Notes under the pieces: model-generated
Told to the model about the DNA's origin: nothing
Databases searched by the model: none
The model's input: the letters and a program-made list of their open reading frames with translations, nothing else
Made by a program: the position numbers and the translations under genes
Assembly (NCBI GenBank): GCA_028554795.2
Contig: CM068842.1
Span: 49,497,574 to 49,561,573 of the forward strand
Source: Sinohyriopsis cumingii
Taxonomy: Eukaryota > Mollusca > Bivalvia > Unionida > Unionidae
Length of the DNA stretch: 64,000 bases
Direction of reading: 5' to 3'
In this document: positions 47,610 through 59,814 of the stretch, in pieces
Position numbering within the stretch: position 1 is the stretch's first letter
Layout: each line of letters opens with the position of its first letter

Positions 47610-48020
47610 ATATTTAATTCAAATTATTCTTCTCTGGAAATACAAAGTGTTCGATAATATTCTTGGAAAGAGACATTAACTGGGAATTTTCATGAATTCA
47701 AACGAGGTATCTTGGATTATATTACTGTGATTCAATAAAAGATTTGGCACATCAATACAATTCAGGCCATTGGTACATTAGTACATTATATACGACCATC
47801 CACTGCAGTCATATCAACACGTTCAGCATTGGATATCATTTGGAATACCACTAAAGATAATTTAGATGTTTATTCATTAGGACTTGTTTTAGAATTCTAG
47901 GATTATTTGAACTTCAATTTGCAATACAGTAAGTTCTTTGTAAATTTTTACTTTGTAATCTAGGGAAATAAATTATCTATTGAATTTTACAAAGCTTGTT
48001 GCTTCTCACTCTTTTTTATT
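47610..48020 (+). repeat. Dispersed repeat, probable 3' end of a mobile element, copy B
   Basis: Partner of 16350-16815. 'tgtgattcaataaaagattt', 'cacatcaatac', 'gggaaataaattat' and 'gaattttacaaag' followed by a T-rich end, in the same order and spacing. Confidence 0.6.
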
Positions 48021-49122
48021 TCTTATTTTAAGACCATAGATCATAATAATAGCCACAAAGTACAAGACAAAGGTGGCATGAAAGTTGTTATCTTATCTAA
48101 ACTTATAAATATCTTACAAAATGACATATTGCCCAGGACTTTGTACACAGTCATGTTATTGACAGCTACCTCACACCTCACATGATCTGTCATGTCATCA
48201 TATAAATGCATAAAAATTTCATCTCTGTGACACAATAGACATTAATCACAATCTGACATGTGAGAATTCTTAACCTCAGCAAAAAAAATTATACTACATT
48301 ACTACATATTTGACTTATTTCCATTTTTATCAATAAACACAAATAGTTGTTTCTTCCAAACTATCTTAAGAGTAGAAATCCAATCAGCCTAAATAATTTG
48401 AGACCTTCAGCTTCAGTCCCAAGCATTTCAAATTTCTTTATGAACTTGCCTTTGATGAAGATATTGCAAAGGCAAACATGGAAAATCTGTATACAGATAT
48501 ATAAGAACTTATCATAAGAACTTGCTCCTTGAGGCATGCCTCTAGCTGCACTTGCTATTAAGGTACATCAAAGAAAATTTACTTCTTTGTGGTTATGGTT
48601 AATTTTCATGAAAAATGTCTGGCAAACCCTATCCAAGAGCAAACTGGCTGTCTGAAAGATCATGCTTAGCTGCACGTACTGAAACTATCATGGCAGGAGC
48701 TGCACGTTTTATCAATTTCTCAATCTGGCCTTTTTATCTACTATTGTTATGGAGGAGTGGGGTGTGCAAGAGCAAACCATATATCATGCCAAAGTTTAAC
48801 TGCATTTCTGATAGATGCTCTCTGAACAGGGTCATACCAATTTTTTTTATTTAAGAGCATTTATTGGCAGGGGAGGAATTTCACACAATAAACCAAACCC
48901 TCTTTATAACTTGATAAAATCATTATAGTGGCAAAATAATTTATAGTTTTCCACCGATGATGAAAGTTCAATTACCTTCATCATGAGACACAATGCCCTA
49001 TGTGGAAGGAATGGCACCCATATTGTATTACACTTCACACTGTTCCAAGTATTTACATGTGCTATGCACCAAAGAACCTGATTACACAAAAGATTTATGG
49101 TAACAGTGAGTTAACCTTCTAA

Positions 49123-49125
<3 letters not shown>
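48021..49125. other. First-intron stretch, nothing recognised
   Basis: AT-rich sequence upstream of the LD1 exon. No first coding exon of paxillin was found here. Confidence 0.45.

Positions 49126-49126
<1 letters not shown>

Positions 49127-49196
<70 letters not shown>
49127..49196. repeat. (TA)n(TG)n compound microsatellite
   Basis: About 22 TA units followed by about 12 TG units. Confidence 0.97.
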
Positions 49197-49599
49197 AAAT
49201 ATATGTCTGTCCATAGTAATTATTTTTCTGTAAGGATGGGTAGGTGGAATTATACATGTTTTTCTCTGAGTAAACAAAATTAAAATGCACATATGAGGAA
49301 CATGCCATTTTAACCCCTGACTTCACTTTACACTATCAAAACCTGAGTGATTTTGTCTCATTTCCCACTATCTATTGTATTTAACATAATACACACAGTG
49401 AGTTTAAAAATTTACTATTCTGGTAAATTTTATGAGGTTTAAGCTAATCACTTCTTTTCATAAAGAATTTAAAACAAAAAGCTCTATGACCAGGACAACC
49501 ATATATCTTTCTGGGCTACCACATTTTTCAGCCTGGTTGAACGGAAGGTAACCATGATTTCTGAACATTTTTCTGCCTCTGCACACATAAAAGGCTAGA

Positions 49600-50220
49600 C
49601 CCTCCTTGCAGTGGACAAGTTCAACTGTCGTGACAGCATACTGTCAGGAGCAATCCACAAAAAAATTGCCAGAATTGCCAAAGCGAGTGTGGCCCTTTGG
49701 CAGACTACATGCAAAGATGAAGTCTGTTAATCCAATACATTTGCTGCCAAGCCCGCTGTATACAGATGCCATGCCAAGAAGATGAATCATTTTCACATGT
49801 TGAGAAAACTGAAGATAAAATGGCAGGACAGGGTCCCAGACACTAAGGTTCTTACATGGGTGGGAATTCCTTGTCTCCACACTATTAGATGGGCAGGAAT
49901 AAAGTCAGATGAGCAATTTCCAAAGAAATCCTTTATGGTAAGCTGAAGGATAGAAAGTGATCTCAGAGTGGTCAGAAGAAAGGCTTCAAAGATTCTCTCA
50001 AGTCATTCCTGAAACACTTCAACATTGTCTATGAAATGAAGAGAACTGAAGATGCAGTGCTGAAGACTGAGCAGCGGAAATATCAGAACTGCAGCATATC
50101 ATCTATTGATCAAGGAAACCCAGGCAGCATCTCCTGCCAAATATGCCACAGACAGTTTAGAGCACAAATTTACCAGTCATTCACATACCGGTACTTACAG
50201 AAACTAAACCTGAGTTAGTA
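49600..50220 (+). pseudogene. Relic of a non-LTR retrotransposon, C-terminal part
   Basis: Translating the plus strand in shifting frames gives an ordered set of LINE hallmarks. From 49611 comes VDKFNCRDSILSGA and then ARIAKASVALWQT, matching the VDKF-YLGS and RIAKAS region after the RT palm in these elements. Near 49780, HFHMLRKLKIKWQDRVPDTK corresponds to the 'cLR-I-gIkWqD-ipdteVL' block. Near 50130 a closing zinc-knuckle-like SCQICHRQFRAQIYQS appears. At least two frameshifts and several stops interrupt it, and a run of about 50 residues between the blocks is missing. The element is dead and old. Confidence 0.8.
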
Positions 50221-50224
50221 ATGT

Positions 50225-51050
50225 CATGGTCATCTTTGAACTCGAAGGACAAACAACCAGAATAGTTAGCTCCCTTTAAGTCAAGCTCTCAACAATGGAG
50301 GTGTATGGTCGTTCCCAACATGGTCATGCTTAATACAGCTTATGTAATATATGTTTCTGAGACTGAATTAACCAATCAAGTCAAATGGTAACTAGACATA
50401 AGACATGCTGAGTGTTAAATTTCAAGAAACTCATGACTTTCTCAGCAGGTTTTAGCAGTGAAATCTCTTCAAACAAGGCATGCTGGGATTAAAACAAAAG
50501 TCCCTTGAAAATGTTTTGACTAAAAAGATGTATACTTATTAAGACATGAAAAGGTAATGTATCAAATACTGAATGTGACTGAGTTGTCCTATTTCAATAC
50601 ATTTTGTTGTCTTTTTCATATACTGGCAACATTTACTGTATTGAAATCTTTAAAACCAATCCCAAAATGTATTGGAAATAAGACAACTCAAACCCACAGG
50701 TTCAGAAACACTATAATACTCAATTAAATTGTAACATCAGAGACCATGAAATACAGGAATTACATGCAATGAATCATGAAGGAATGGTGATTTATTCCTC
50801 TTAAAACGAACCTAATGATATCTTCATTATACGTATCTTATAATACACAGAAGTGTGCCCATCTCTTGACACTGCTTCTAATGAACCTACCTTAAGCTTA
50901 CCTTGACTAACTTGTGTATATAAAGGGTTTAATGGCACATCAGGACACTCCTAGCTACTGATATATATTGCAGATTAAAACTAGAGTTCCAGAATTATTA
51001 ATGTAGAAATTTCACAAACTTTAGGTTGATTAACATTTCCAAATACCACA
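50225..51050. other. First-intron stretch, nothing recognised
   Basis: Includes 'gtattgaaatctttaaaacc' and 'tttcaatacattttgttgtc', a weak inverted pairing around 50590-50680 ('gagttgtcctatttcaatac' against 'gtattggaaataagacaact'). This forms an imperfect hairpin of about 120 bp and may be a small foldback repeat. Confidence 0.45.
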
Positions 51051-51054
51051 TATA

Positions 51055-51245
51055 CTTGCTTATACATTGAGTCAAACTGCAAACAACAAAAATCCTGTTC
51101 TGCTGTAGCACAATGCACCTGCAGATTAGGGTCTATGTTTATTGTTCTACTTATTACTAACAGACCCTAATCCACCTGCTCATTATACAAGAGCAGATCT
51201 GGGTCTGTGCAGTTTGCAGGTGGACTAATAGGCAAATATATAAGG
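51055..51245. repeat. Copy of the palindromic 'gcacagacccaga' element
   Basis: 'ttgagtcaaactgcaaacaa' at left and 'gggtctgtgcagtttgcagg' at right. Internally, 'ctgcagattagggtctatgt' faces 'aacagaccctaatccacctg', again a double palindrome. Confidence 0.75.
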
Positions 51246-51249
51246 TAAG

Positions 51250-54200
51250 CATCACTATGACGCTCGTGCAATATAAATTTAAAAAAATAATTGGTAGAAA
51301 TGTTGAAGTTCTAAAAAGTGTATATAAAATAAAAGATAAAGGTAACAAATGTTAAAATCCTTAAAGTATACATGACTACCCGGAAAACTTGAAGATTTCG
51401 CTTTGAACAGGAACAAATGTAAACAAAACTGAGTGGAGTCCAACTTTTCACTTGGAATAAATGCATTCAGATGTGTACATTATATGCCAAGAAACTTACA
51501 TCCAACTAGAACTTGAAGAGGCCCATAAGAGAATTATATTTCGCACCTGGTTTACATAACACTTGACCATTAAAAAAAAACAGGGTTCTGGAGTAATCCA
51601 AGAACATAACTGTATGTAAAAAAAAATCTCCCAACCCACTGTAATGGAGATAATTCCAGTTCACACATAACCATGGGTCTAGCAAAGTATAACAATAATA
51701 CCTGTTCACACATGACTGGATCTAGCAGAGCAGAAACAAGAGACAGAAAAATGAGAGAAGTGATTTCTCCCTCCAGGCAAAAAAAAATGAGGGGGTCAGA
51801 GATAGAAGTGAGGAAAGAATAAGTGTAAATATCTTCAAAGATACATAATTATCGAACTGAAATACCAATAAATGAAGTCTTTACTGTGGACATGAGAATT
51901 TTTTTGCATGATCTACATCAGAATACTGCACTCATGTTTTGAAACTGAAAACTAAAGTGTTGCAGTTATTTCATAATCAGTCTTCTCCATTGAGTTTGTA
52001 TAAACTCCTTCCTTGAGAAACGTGAAATGTAGGAATCCCCAAAATGATACCTTTTATTTTCTTCGATAATTCAGGACACTATGCATGTATTTCTGTCTTA
52101 CCAATATAATGTCTTCCTATTGCTAATGCTGATTCATTGTGAAATATTTATTATTATTAAAAAGAATAAAAATCCAAAGCAAACTGAAATCACTGATAAC
52201 TATGATTGTGATGTTAGGAATTTACATCAACAACCCTCAATTTCTTCATATTACCCTTTATTAATTTTGTGTGCAGCTGGAAGGAATCGCAGAAGAAATT
52301 AAAGTCTTTTAAATATTAATTTACTTAATTAGGTTAATTCCAGTTCAATGACCTTATTCCATTCACTTTTCTTTTGTATCATCATTCAGCTACACAGCCA
52401 ACTACATTCACACTGGTCTTAAATAAACTTTAACTACTTCACTGCAGATTTAGGATCAAAGTTATTCCTCCGTCAAACTCATCAATTCCATTACTGTTTC
52501 ATGTTTTAAAGTCTAAACCCATTTGACATGATACAATTATGTGACCAGAAACCTTGCTCAAAAGCCACTAACATTATACAGGAAACCAGCAAGATCACAG
52601 CTAAAACAGACAAGTCTGGAAATTAATATGTGTGCTGCCTGCAAACTGCCAAGCATGCCTCAGGCTGGCTATGCACTTTGAACTGGAAGTCATCCTCCAT
52701 TCTCTTGTTTTATCTAACCCTTTTAACTACTCATTCCATCACCCTCTCAGTCTCTTGGGCATTCTGTTTTCTTTATCAAAATGATGTATTATCTACTTTC
52801 TGTAGGCCAGTCTCATTAGAACCAGGGGGTCCCAAAAGCTTGGACTGTTTTTCAAAATGTGCTATACAATATAATGCAAGTGTTCCAATGATAAATACAA
52901 GTACAATGTATGTTGAATGATGCTTATGAAAGTGAGCTGTTAAAGTACATGCATATGTAATAATCTGTGATCAAAGCATAATTAGGTATGGACAGTGTCT
53001 TAAAGGAGACTAGAAATCAGTGGAAATATACAAAAATAATAAAGCTGTTGTAGCTGTCTTGGGGGGTAGGTGGCAGCTACATTGGGGAATTAGCTGGTAG
53101 AGCCAACAAACAAACATCTATGTTACATATTTCTTTAATTCAAATTCAAAAGCTCAATATATCTGATCAGACTCACACTCACTTTCAACCTCTTCCTCAA
53201 AATACAAATGTTAAATAAATGTAGTTTAAGTGTAAAGGTTGGCAAGGATTGTCAGAGTTCAAGTATAAAATATCTATTTCTTTAAAATCTATATATGAGA
53301 TACTCTTGCTAATTAGAGAAACTTAATCTAATATCTTGTCTCTAATATCATCAGCATTTTCAAAATCTAAAACTAATTGTAAGTCCTGTAAAGAATCATT
53401 TAATTAATTTGCATAAACACAAATGCCTGCTCTCACTTACATAGACCATAAAGCTAGACCTGTTAAACCAAATGATTAATGTCCCTAAGGCCATGGGATG
53501 AGTGTGCTGTAAAGATTCTGCTTGTATTATTTTGGAAGATGTGGATTCTATTCAACATGACTATGTACCAGACTAGAAAACTGGAAAACAGTTAAATCAT
53601 ATAAAAGACCCTTACTACAAAGCACTGGAGAAGAAAACCTTGTTCTGAAACATCATCTGTGACAAATTATAAAAGAAATATTTAAATATTGGCATATCTT
53701 CTAGGCGCTGAATTTCCATGACCTTGTATGCATAACTTCCGCGTCTAAGTAGTTACTTTCATGATGTGACATCACAGTAGCAACTCCAGCATCCTGACTG
53801 CCTGTTCATTTCATGTAAAGAACTGCCCTTTTGCACTGCCTACGGGTTTAACAGCACACTAAGAGTTTGGTTTAGAATTTTAAAAAATTTCTTTTCCAAA
53901 AGATAAAGGCATAAAGAAAGCAAGCGACATTATTGCAAGCGGGCTGATTTCAATGCAACACCATACAGCACTCTGTGGTCATTGCATTTCTCAAAAGAAT
54001 GTTATGAGCGGGATCCTGAAAAAATGGCTTCTCTAGGATACACAAATGCTAGGTGAAGACTAAATATTGGCACTGTTCCAGACATACCTTTGGATATTTT
54101 AAATCCTAGGAAAAGAATTAAAAGTGTGGGTTATGAAAACTGGCAGAGTAAGATGTAGTACCTTGAAAGATCTGCCCTATGTAACTTGACATAATTCCTT

Positions 54201-55040
54201 TGCAATCACCTAGATGAGGTTTGATACCTTGATACTACAAGGCTGATACCTGCTTTGTAGAAACAGAACAAAGGAAGTTCACAAAAAAAAAAAAAACTAA
54301 AAAACAATTGTGTAGAAAGGACTTAGCTGTTGGAATTTTCATATGTCCAAAATTAAAAATAGGTATTTTTTATGCGGATTTCATCATCCCAAAGAACTCT
54401 GATAATGTATACATACAGAACTGTACATCTTTTGATTACGTACATTACTGAATCTGATGGCAAAATTAGGTCATCAAAATAATATCTTCCCGTATCTTTT
54501 TAAAGGCTGCATTTTAAAAAAAATATCTTATCTTGTCACTCAAGAGTTTCTCAAATACTGGAGAAACCTCTTCACACTTTTCATTCAACAGAAAGAACTA
54601 AAGTTATCCCATTTGGAATTCCTTGTATGTTATCCACAAATAGCCAAGTGAATGGTATGTCCATCAGCATTTGAACACTTTATATCTGGAATTCCTTGCA
54701 TGTTATCCTACAGACAAATACTTTAATGAATGGTTATTCCCATCATTACTTTAAAACTTTGTCTCTGGAATAAAACAATTAAGGTCAGTGGTAATCTACA
54801 TATACTTAAATTAATCCTGTCTCATTAGGCATCCTGCCACACAAAACAACCCCCATGATATTACAGATGAATATGTAATGGGTTACAAGCTGATATTCAT
54901 ATTCATTGTGGCACTACTTCAAATAGAGCTAATTATAGATGACAGATAAAAGGGTGGTGATATGCCACATGGGTTACCCTTAAGAATTCGCTATCCCATA
55001 AAGCCCTTGGGAAAGTTCTCTATGCATTAGTGTGTGTACA
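51250..55040. other. First-intron stretch, nothing recognised
   Basis: About 3.8 kb of AT-rich sequence with A tracts (51570, 51621, 54288). Open frames are short and without splice context. I found no exon, RNA gene or intact element. Confidence 0.45.

Positions 55041-55042
<2 letters not shown>

Positions 55043-55089
<47 letters not shown>
55043..55089. repeat. (TG)n microsatellite, expanded SINE tail
   Basis: About 23 TG units directly at the 3' end of the minus-strand SINE that follows. The family's tail is AC-rich, so the microsatellite probably grew from it. Confidence 0.9.
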
Positions 55090-55091
<2 letters not shown>

Positions 55092-55395
55092 TTTGAATCA
55101 GCTTTAAAACAATTTCAGTCATATCGCTATGATGTCTGCGGTGTGACAGTTTATAGTGATGTCAGGCACTGAGGCATCATACTGTAGACATGTAGCATGA
55201 TGTCCCACCCAGTCACATTATCCCGACACCAGACTGACCAGTCCAAACACTAACTTCTTAATGCTGAGTGCCAAGTGAGGCAGCTGCTAATAACCATTTT
55301 CACAAGTCTTTGGTATGACTTAGCCAGGGTTCTAACCTGCTACTTCTCGCATTAAAGGTGGATGCTCTAACCACTAGGCCATTGGAGCAGTCTCT
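55090..55395 (-). mobile_element. SINE family 2, copy 4
   Basis: Minus-strand copy with well-preserved head: complemented, 'ccaatggcctagtggttaga' (box A) and 'gcaggttagaaccct' (box B, mutated). Body phrases 'gctgagtgccaagtgaggca' and 'gacaccagactgaccagtcc'. Confidence 0.9.
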
Positions 55396-55949
55396 CTATG
55401 CACTGAAACATAACATAAGGTGTTTCAAGAACCTCACTCGATCAATCATAAACTGGCAGCAAAAAGGTACAAGGGTACATGTATATTCAAAACCATCTTT
55501 CATTACAAGCCATCAAAGTGGAAATCACTTTATACATTAAAAAGTTAACTATGTGACAGAAAAAAATGCTTCTGGTTGGTTTTACACCTGATAGTTTGAG
55601 TCCAAGACAAGTAAATAAATTTTGATGCCATTAGGGCTGATAGAAATTTTATAGAAATACCATTCTGCCAAACACATTGTTTCTGACAAGAGAGTTATCA
55701 CTGTCATTTATCTGGCCACAAAAATCCCCAATAAATGTCAAAGTATACATTTCTGACATTCAGTTTCAAACCTATTTTCTTCCCATATAATTTGAGATAC
55801 AATAACAAGGCCATATTCATATCTGTAAACCAGAACTGTAGGTGGACAGTCATTTGACAGTGAATATTTGTTACAGTACAATACAAATACAATTTATGTT
55901 TTTAATTCTAATAAGGAAAGGTTTAGTTTTGTGTCTAATGGAAACACAA

Positions 55950-56285
55950 ATAGACCACTCCGTTGGCCTAAGTGGTTAGATTGTCTGCCTCAGATGTGGG
56001 AGATTGAAGGTTCGAACCACACCAGAGTCATACCAAAGATATGATAAATGATATGAACAGCTGCCTTGCTAGGTGCTCAGCATTAAGAGGTTAGCATTAA
56101 AATTAATAGGACTGGTCGGCCTGGCGTCAGAATAATGTCACTGGGTGGGATATCATGCCCCATGTCTGTGTCATGATACCCCAATGCTAGACATCACTAT
56201 AACCTGTCACACTGCATACATCATAGTGATACGACTGATTTTTAAAAAAAACTACATTAAAATTCCAAATCACACGCACACTCAC
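55950..56285 (+). mobile_element. SINE family 2, copy 5
   Basis: Plus-strand copy: head 'cgttggcctaagtggttaga', box B 'ggttcgaaccacacc', body 'gactggtcggcctggcgtca', and tail 'aattccaaatcacacgcaca'. It faces away from copy 4, head to head, about 560 bp apart. Confidence 0.9.
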
Positions 56286-56289
56286 ATAT

Positions 56290-56455
56290 GCAACACATAC
56301 AGGTTCCTTAGTGCTGAGGAAACTGGTGAGCAGGTTCCCTGTTCAAGAACACACTATGGCAGTTGACCTGTGTTGATCCAATGGTAGGATTCAAATTCCT
56401 ACACTTTTGGTTGCTAGTCTTACATATACCTGCTACCAAAGAACCATCGTGACCC
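56290..56455 (-). repeat. Dispersed repeat copy (family shared with 1215-1400)
   Basis: 'ggttccctgttcaagaacac' and 'ggtaggattcaaattcctac' in the same order and spacing as the first copy. Confidence 0.4.
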
Positions 56456-57009
56456 CTGCCTCCATTAGCCACCATCCACGACAAACATCAACATCAACAA
56501 GTACAAAAGGGGCTTCTAAGAAAGGAAAATGAAGGAAGCCATGAACTCGTCCTGTATACCTTATCTTTTATTTTATAAACCTGTAAAAGAATTTCAATAT
56601 CTTTGCCTTGAAACTTTTATTGTTATGTATATATGTTTATCTTTATTTGAAAGGCTGCATCTTCCAATCAATTTTTGTCACAATATATTATATTCAAGTT
56701 TTCAAAGCTTTACTTTTAGTGGCATCAGACAGCAAGCATCATGAGGATGTATCAATTAATCCTTATACCATACATACCATTATAATCAATGAACCTACTT
56801 AAAATTTTTGACATGTAATAAAAGTCATCATGTATACAGGGTTTTCATGAAATAAATATCAAAACAAGGATGTAGTGCCAATATTATTCATCACAGCAAT
56901 TTATATCATTTTAAAAATGAGAACAGTTTTAAAACAAATTTTCAGCAAGCCACAAAATTCCATTAGACCAGTAGCTTATATCACTTGCCCTCTGGGTATA
57001 TATATACAC

Positions 57010-57017
<8 letters not shown>

Positions 57018-57090
<73 letters not shown>
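57018..57090. repeat. (TA)n microsatellite
   Basis: About 36 TA units preceded by GTGTGTGTA and followed by GATA and GAGA runs. Confidence 0.98.
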
Positions 57091-57093
<3 letters not shown>

Positions 57094-57099
57094 AGATAG

Positions 57100-58600
57100 A
57101 TAGAGAGAGAGAGAGACCTGTGACAATAATGATTCAAGCCAAGTATGACAGGAATCAATTAAGGGGTTTAGGAAATATACACAAATGAAGAAAAAAAAAA
57201 TTAAACCAAAAACATACTTTTTCATGAATGTGACCTTGACTCCCAAGCAGGCCTCACAAATTTGTATTTTTAGAGTCAGAGGGACTTGCAGATGGAGAAA
57301 TTTATAGGCCCTGCTGAATATTCACTAGTCCTTCTCTGCTAGCTTACTGATGAGAACTTAAATTATGAAAACTACTAGTCTGAATGGAGATTTACAAGTC
57401 ACTGCCTAAATGACTGCTGCTAACTTCAAGCCATGAGCATGTTGTACAATGAATTGTCTTGGCAACAGCATCATTATGATTCATGCCAAGTACAACGAGA
57501 AGCTAGCAAGGGGTTTAGGAATAATATGCACACAAAAAAATCGTCAGCCAAATCCTTTATAGACTACTATTTCTCATTACTTACTAATACGGACTTGACA
57601 AAAACACACTCAATGTGCTAAATTGTATAAGCCCACAGTCTACGTTTTATCTGAATGAGATGAGAAATATAGCATAAACAGTGTTAGTAGGCTCAGCCAA
57701 TCAGATGAAAGATCATTACATTAATATGATTGGGGCTCACACATCATCAAACTTAACCAAGATCATGATCATACAATTACATACTCCAAGTCTGATATTC
57801 ACATGAATCCCTTAAAGGGACTGACTAAGTTTAGTAACAAGAATCCTTTGACTGATGCACTTCTGTATATACAGTACTTCATGGAATTCAAAACAAGACC
57901 ATATCTTCTTTTTAAATGCTGAGCGGTGAAACCATCTCTGATATTTTTGAGCAATATAATTATTCAAACTTTTTCATCAAAAACAGATTAGAAATATGGC
58001 AACAAGCTCTTGTTGACAGCTGGATGACTAACACAGGGCCATAACATAAACTCATTTGGCCTTATGGCCAGGTGAGAAAAAAATGTAAATTTGTATCTAG
58101 TCCTTTCATCATTTCAACAATAAAGAAAAGGAAATATCCTACCAAGATGAAAAATGATAGCCACAGACCAAGAAAGTAAAGAAAGAAATAAAAGTGTACA
58201 TTACCTGTAGGCTAGAGTAAAACCAGGAAAATGATAGTGTATATAAATATACCTACACTGGCACATGTAAACAAATTACAAGGTTTGCCTAACCCAGTTC
58301 TTCTACTTGACTAGCAACCAATTTTTTTGCCCATTTGTAATCCCCTTTGACACGAATGCCTAAAAATATCACACCTTAGCATAAACTACTTTTACTAAAC
58401 ACACATAGGAACGAAATATATCAACCTTGAACTAAAACTTGTATATGGCTAACTTAAACACCATCCACCTCAGTATGCTGATTATTTGAGTGCAACAGAC
58501 TCTCTCTCTCTCTCTCTGTATATATATAGTATATGGATGGTGAGAGGGGAGTTGAGAATGCATATGTATTTGTAAGATTATTACCTATATTACTGATTAC
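57100..58600. other. First-intron stretch with old intergenic repeats
   Basis: At 57100-57560, 'gtgacaataatgattcaagc-aagta' recurs as 'aacagcatcattatgattcatgccaagta' about 350 bp later, as do 'ggggtttaggaa-atatac' phrases, so two diverged units of about 350 bp are present. A (TC)n run lies at 58499-58517. No gene seen. Confidence 0.5.
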
Positions 58601-58616
58601 AGACATAAAGCACGTA

Positions 58617-58794
58617 CAGTAAAACCTGTCTCGAAAGACCAAAGCTATGTGAGACCACCTGTCTTGAGAGACCACACTCTCAATGCACAAATTTATTGAT
58701 TATACAGCATTGTGACCTGTTATGAGAGACCACCTGTCTTGAGAGACCATAACTGTGTGGCAAAAGAGGTGGTCTTTCAAAACAGGTTCTACTG
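58617..58794. mobile_element. 178-bp MITE with TA target duplication
   Basis: Left end cagtaaaacctgtctcgaaa; right end complemented, cagtagaacctgttttgaaa. The terminal inverted repeats extend about 26 bp. It is flanked by TA at 58615-58616 and 58795-58796. Internally the phrase 'gagaccacctgtcttgagag' occurs twice. The CAGTARAACCT terminus and TA target are typical of pogo/Tigger-type (Tc1/mariner) elements. No coding capacity. Confidence 0.9.
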
Positions 58795-58957
58795 TATTAC
58801 TACTTACAAATGCATGAGCAGGATTGGCAACAGTGTTCAGAGTATGAATGTAATGTACACTCAAATCTGTCAATAAATCCCAATTTCTACTGTGACACCA
58901 TGAGCCACCAATATTGCTAGATTGTTGGAGGTTAAGTTCTGCCCTATTACCAACTGT

Positions 58958-59212
58958 GGGGGCCCCGAGTGGCTGAGTGGTCTAAAGCACTCACCGTTAC
59001 GGATCACTGCCATCTCACATCTGTCTGCATGGGTTCGAGTCTCAGCCTCGGCTAATGTTGGTATGTGAGAAAGCCTGCCAGTAGCTTCTCGTGGGTCAGT
59101 GGTTCTTCCCAGGGTTTTCCAGGGTTCTTCCTCCACCAATTATACTGATCGCCATGTATAGCCTATCTTGTGCTGAAAAATGGCGTTAAACCCTACAACA
59201 ACAACAACAACA
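58958..59212 (+). mobile_element. SINE family 1, copy 10, with 9-bp target-site duplication
   Basis: Full-length plus-strand copy: head gggggccccgagtggctgag, box B gggttcgagtctc, tail 'ggcgttaaaccctacaacaa' extended as (CAA)n. It is flanked by accaactgt at 58949-58957 and 59213-59221. Confidence 0.94.
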
Positions 59213-59224
59213 ACCAACTGTTAA

Positions 59225-59810
59225 CTGGCTTGATAGATGAATTCTGCATGATGATCATGGCACATGAAGAGCGAGGATGAAAAAAGTTAAGTCAGTCCAA
59301 TTTGATCAATCAGCAGCAACATTAGGTTGGCCACAACAGGTAAGATGCAAATGAATCAGGGATTGGGGGTCTGGCTGGGTTAATTACTCATCACTCATAT
59401 GTATGCATTAGTCACTATGCCTAAACATTCCTTTATTTCTTCTTTTTCTTCAACATGATCACTGCATTCCCACCCCAAGCCTTTCCCCTGACATATTTTA
59501 TCACCTGATGATGCATAGAAATCTCTGACAGCTATTTGTTCCCCCAAGTTTAATGGATGAGAGTTCATTAAGATATATCACTGTCTGATAGGATCAACAA
59601 AAATATGTTTTTTTTCCCCCCTTAAATCAATGCAACTCTCTCTCACAGCTCCCCTCCCATAATTTGGAATCTGGATGATGTATGGGGATCACATTGCAAT
59701 TACTAAAATTTCCAGTCATATAGAGCAAATAATAAGTAAAACTCTTTCAAGCATGTAAATTCAGCAAAATACACATGCATAATTTTAAATTATGAAGTAT
59801 AGCCTTATTT
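59225..59810. other. First-intron stretch, nothing recognised
   Basis: AT-rich sequence with T/C tracts (59600-59625). No feature supported. Confidence 0.4.
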
Positions 59811-59814
59811 TGGC

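Noticed and set aside
57345..57400. Hammerhead ribozyme-like core (ctgatga ... gaaa)
   Set aside because: No stem II hairpin can be formed between the two conserved parts and the flanking stems do not pair.
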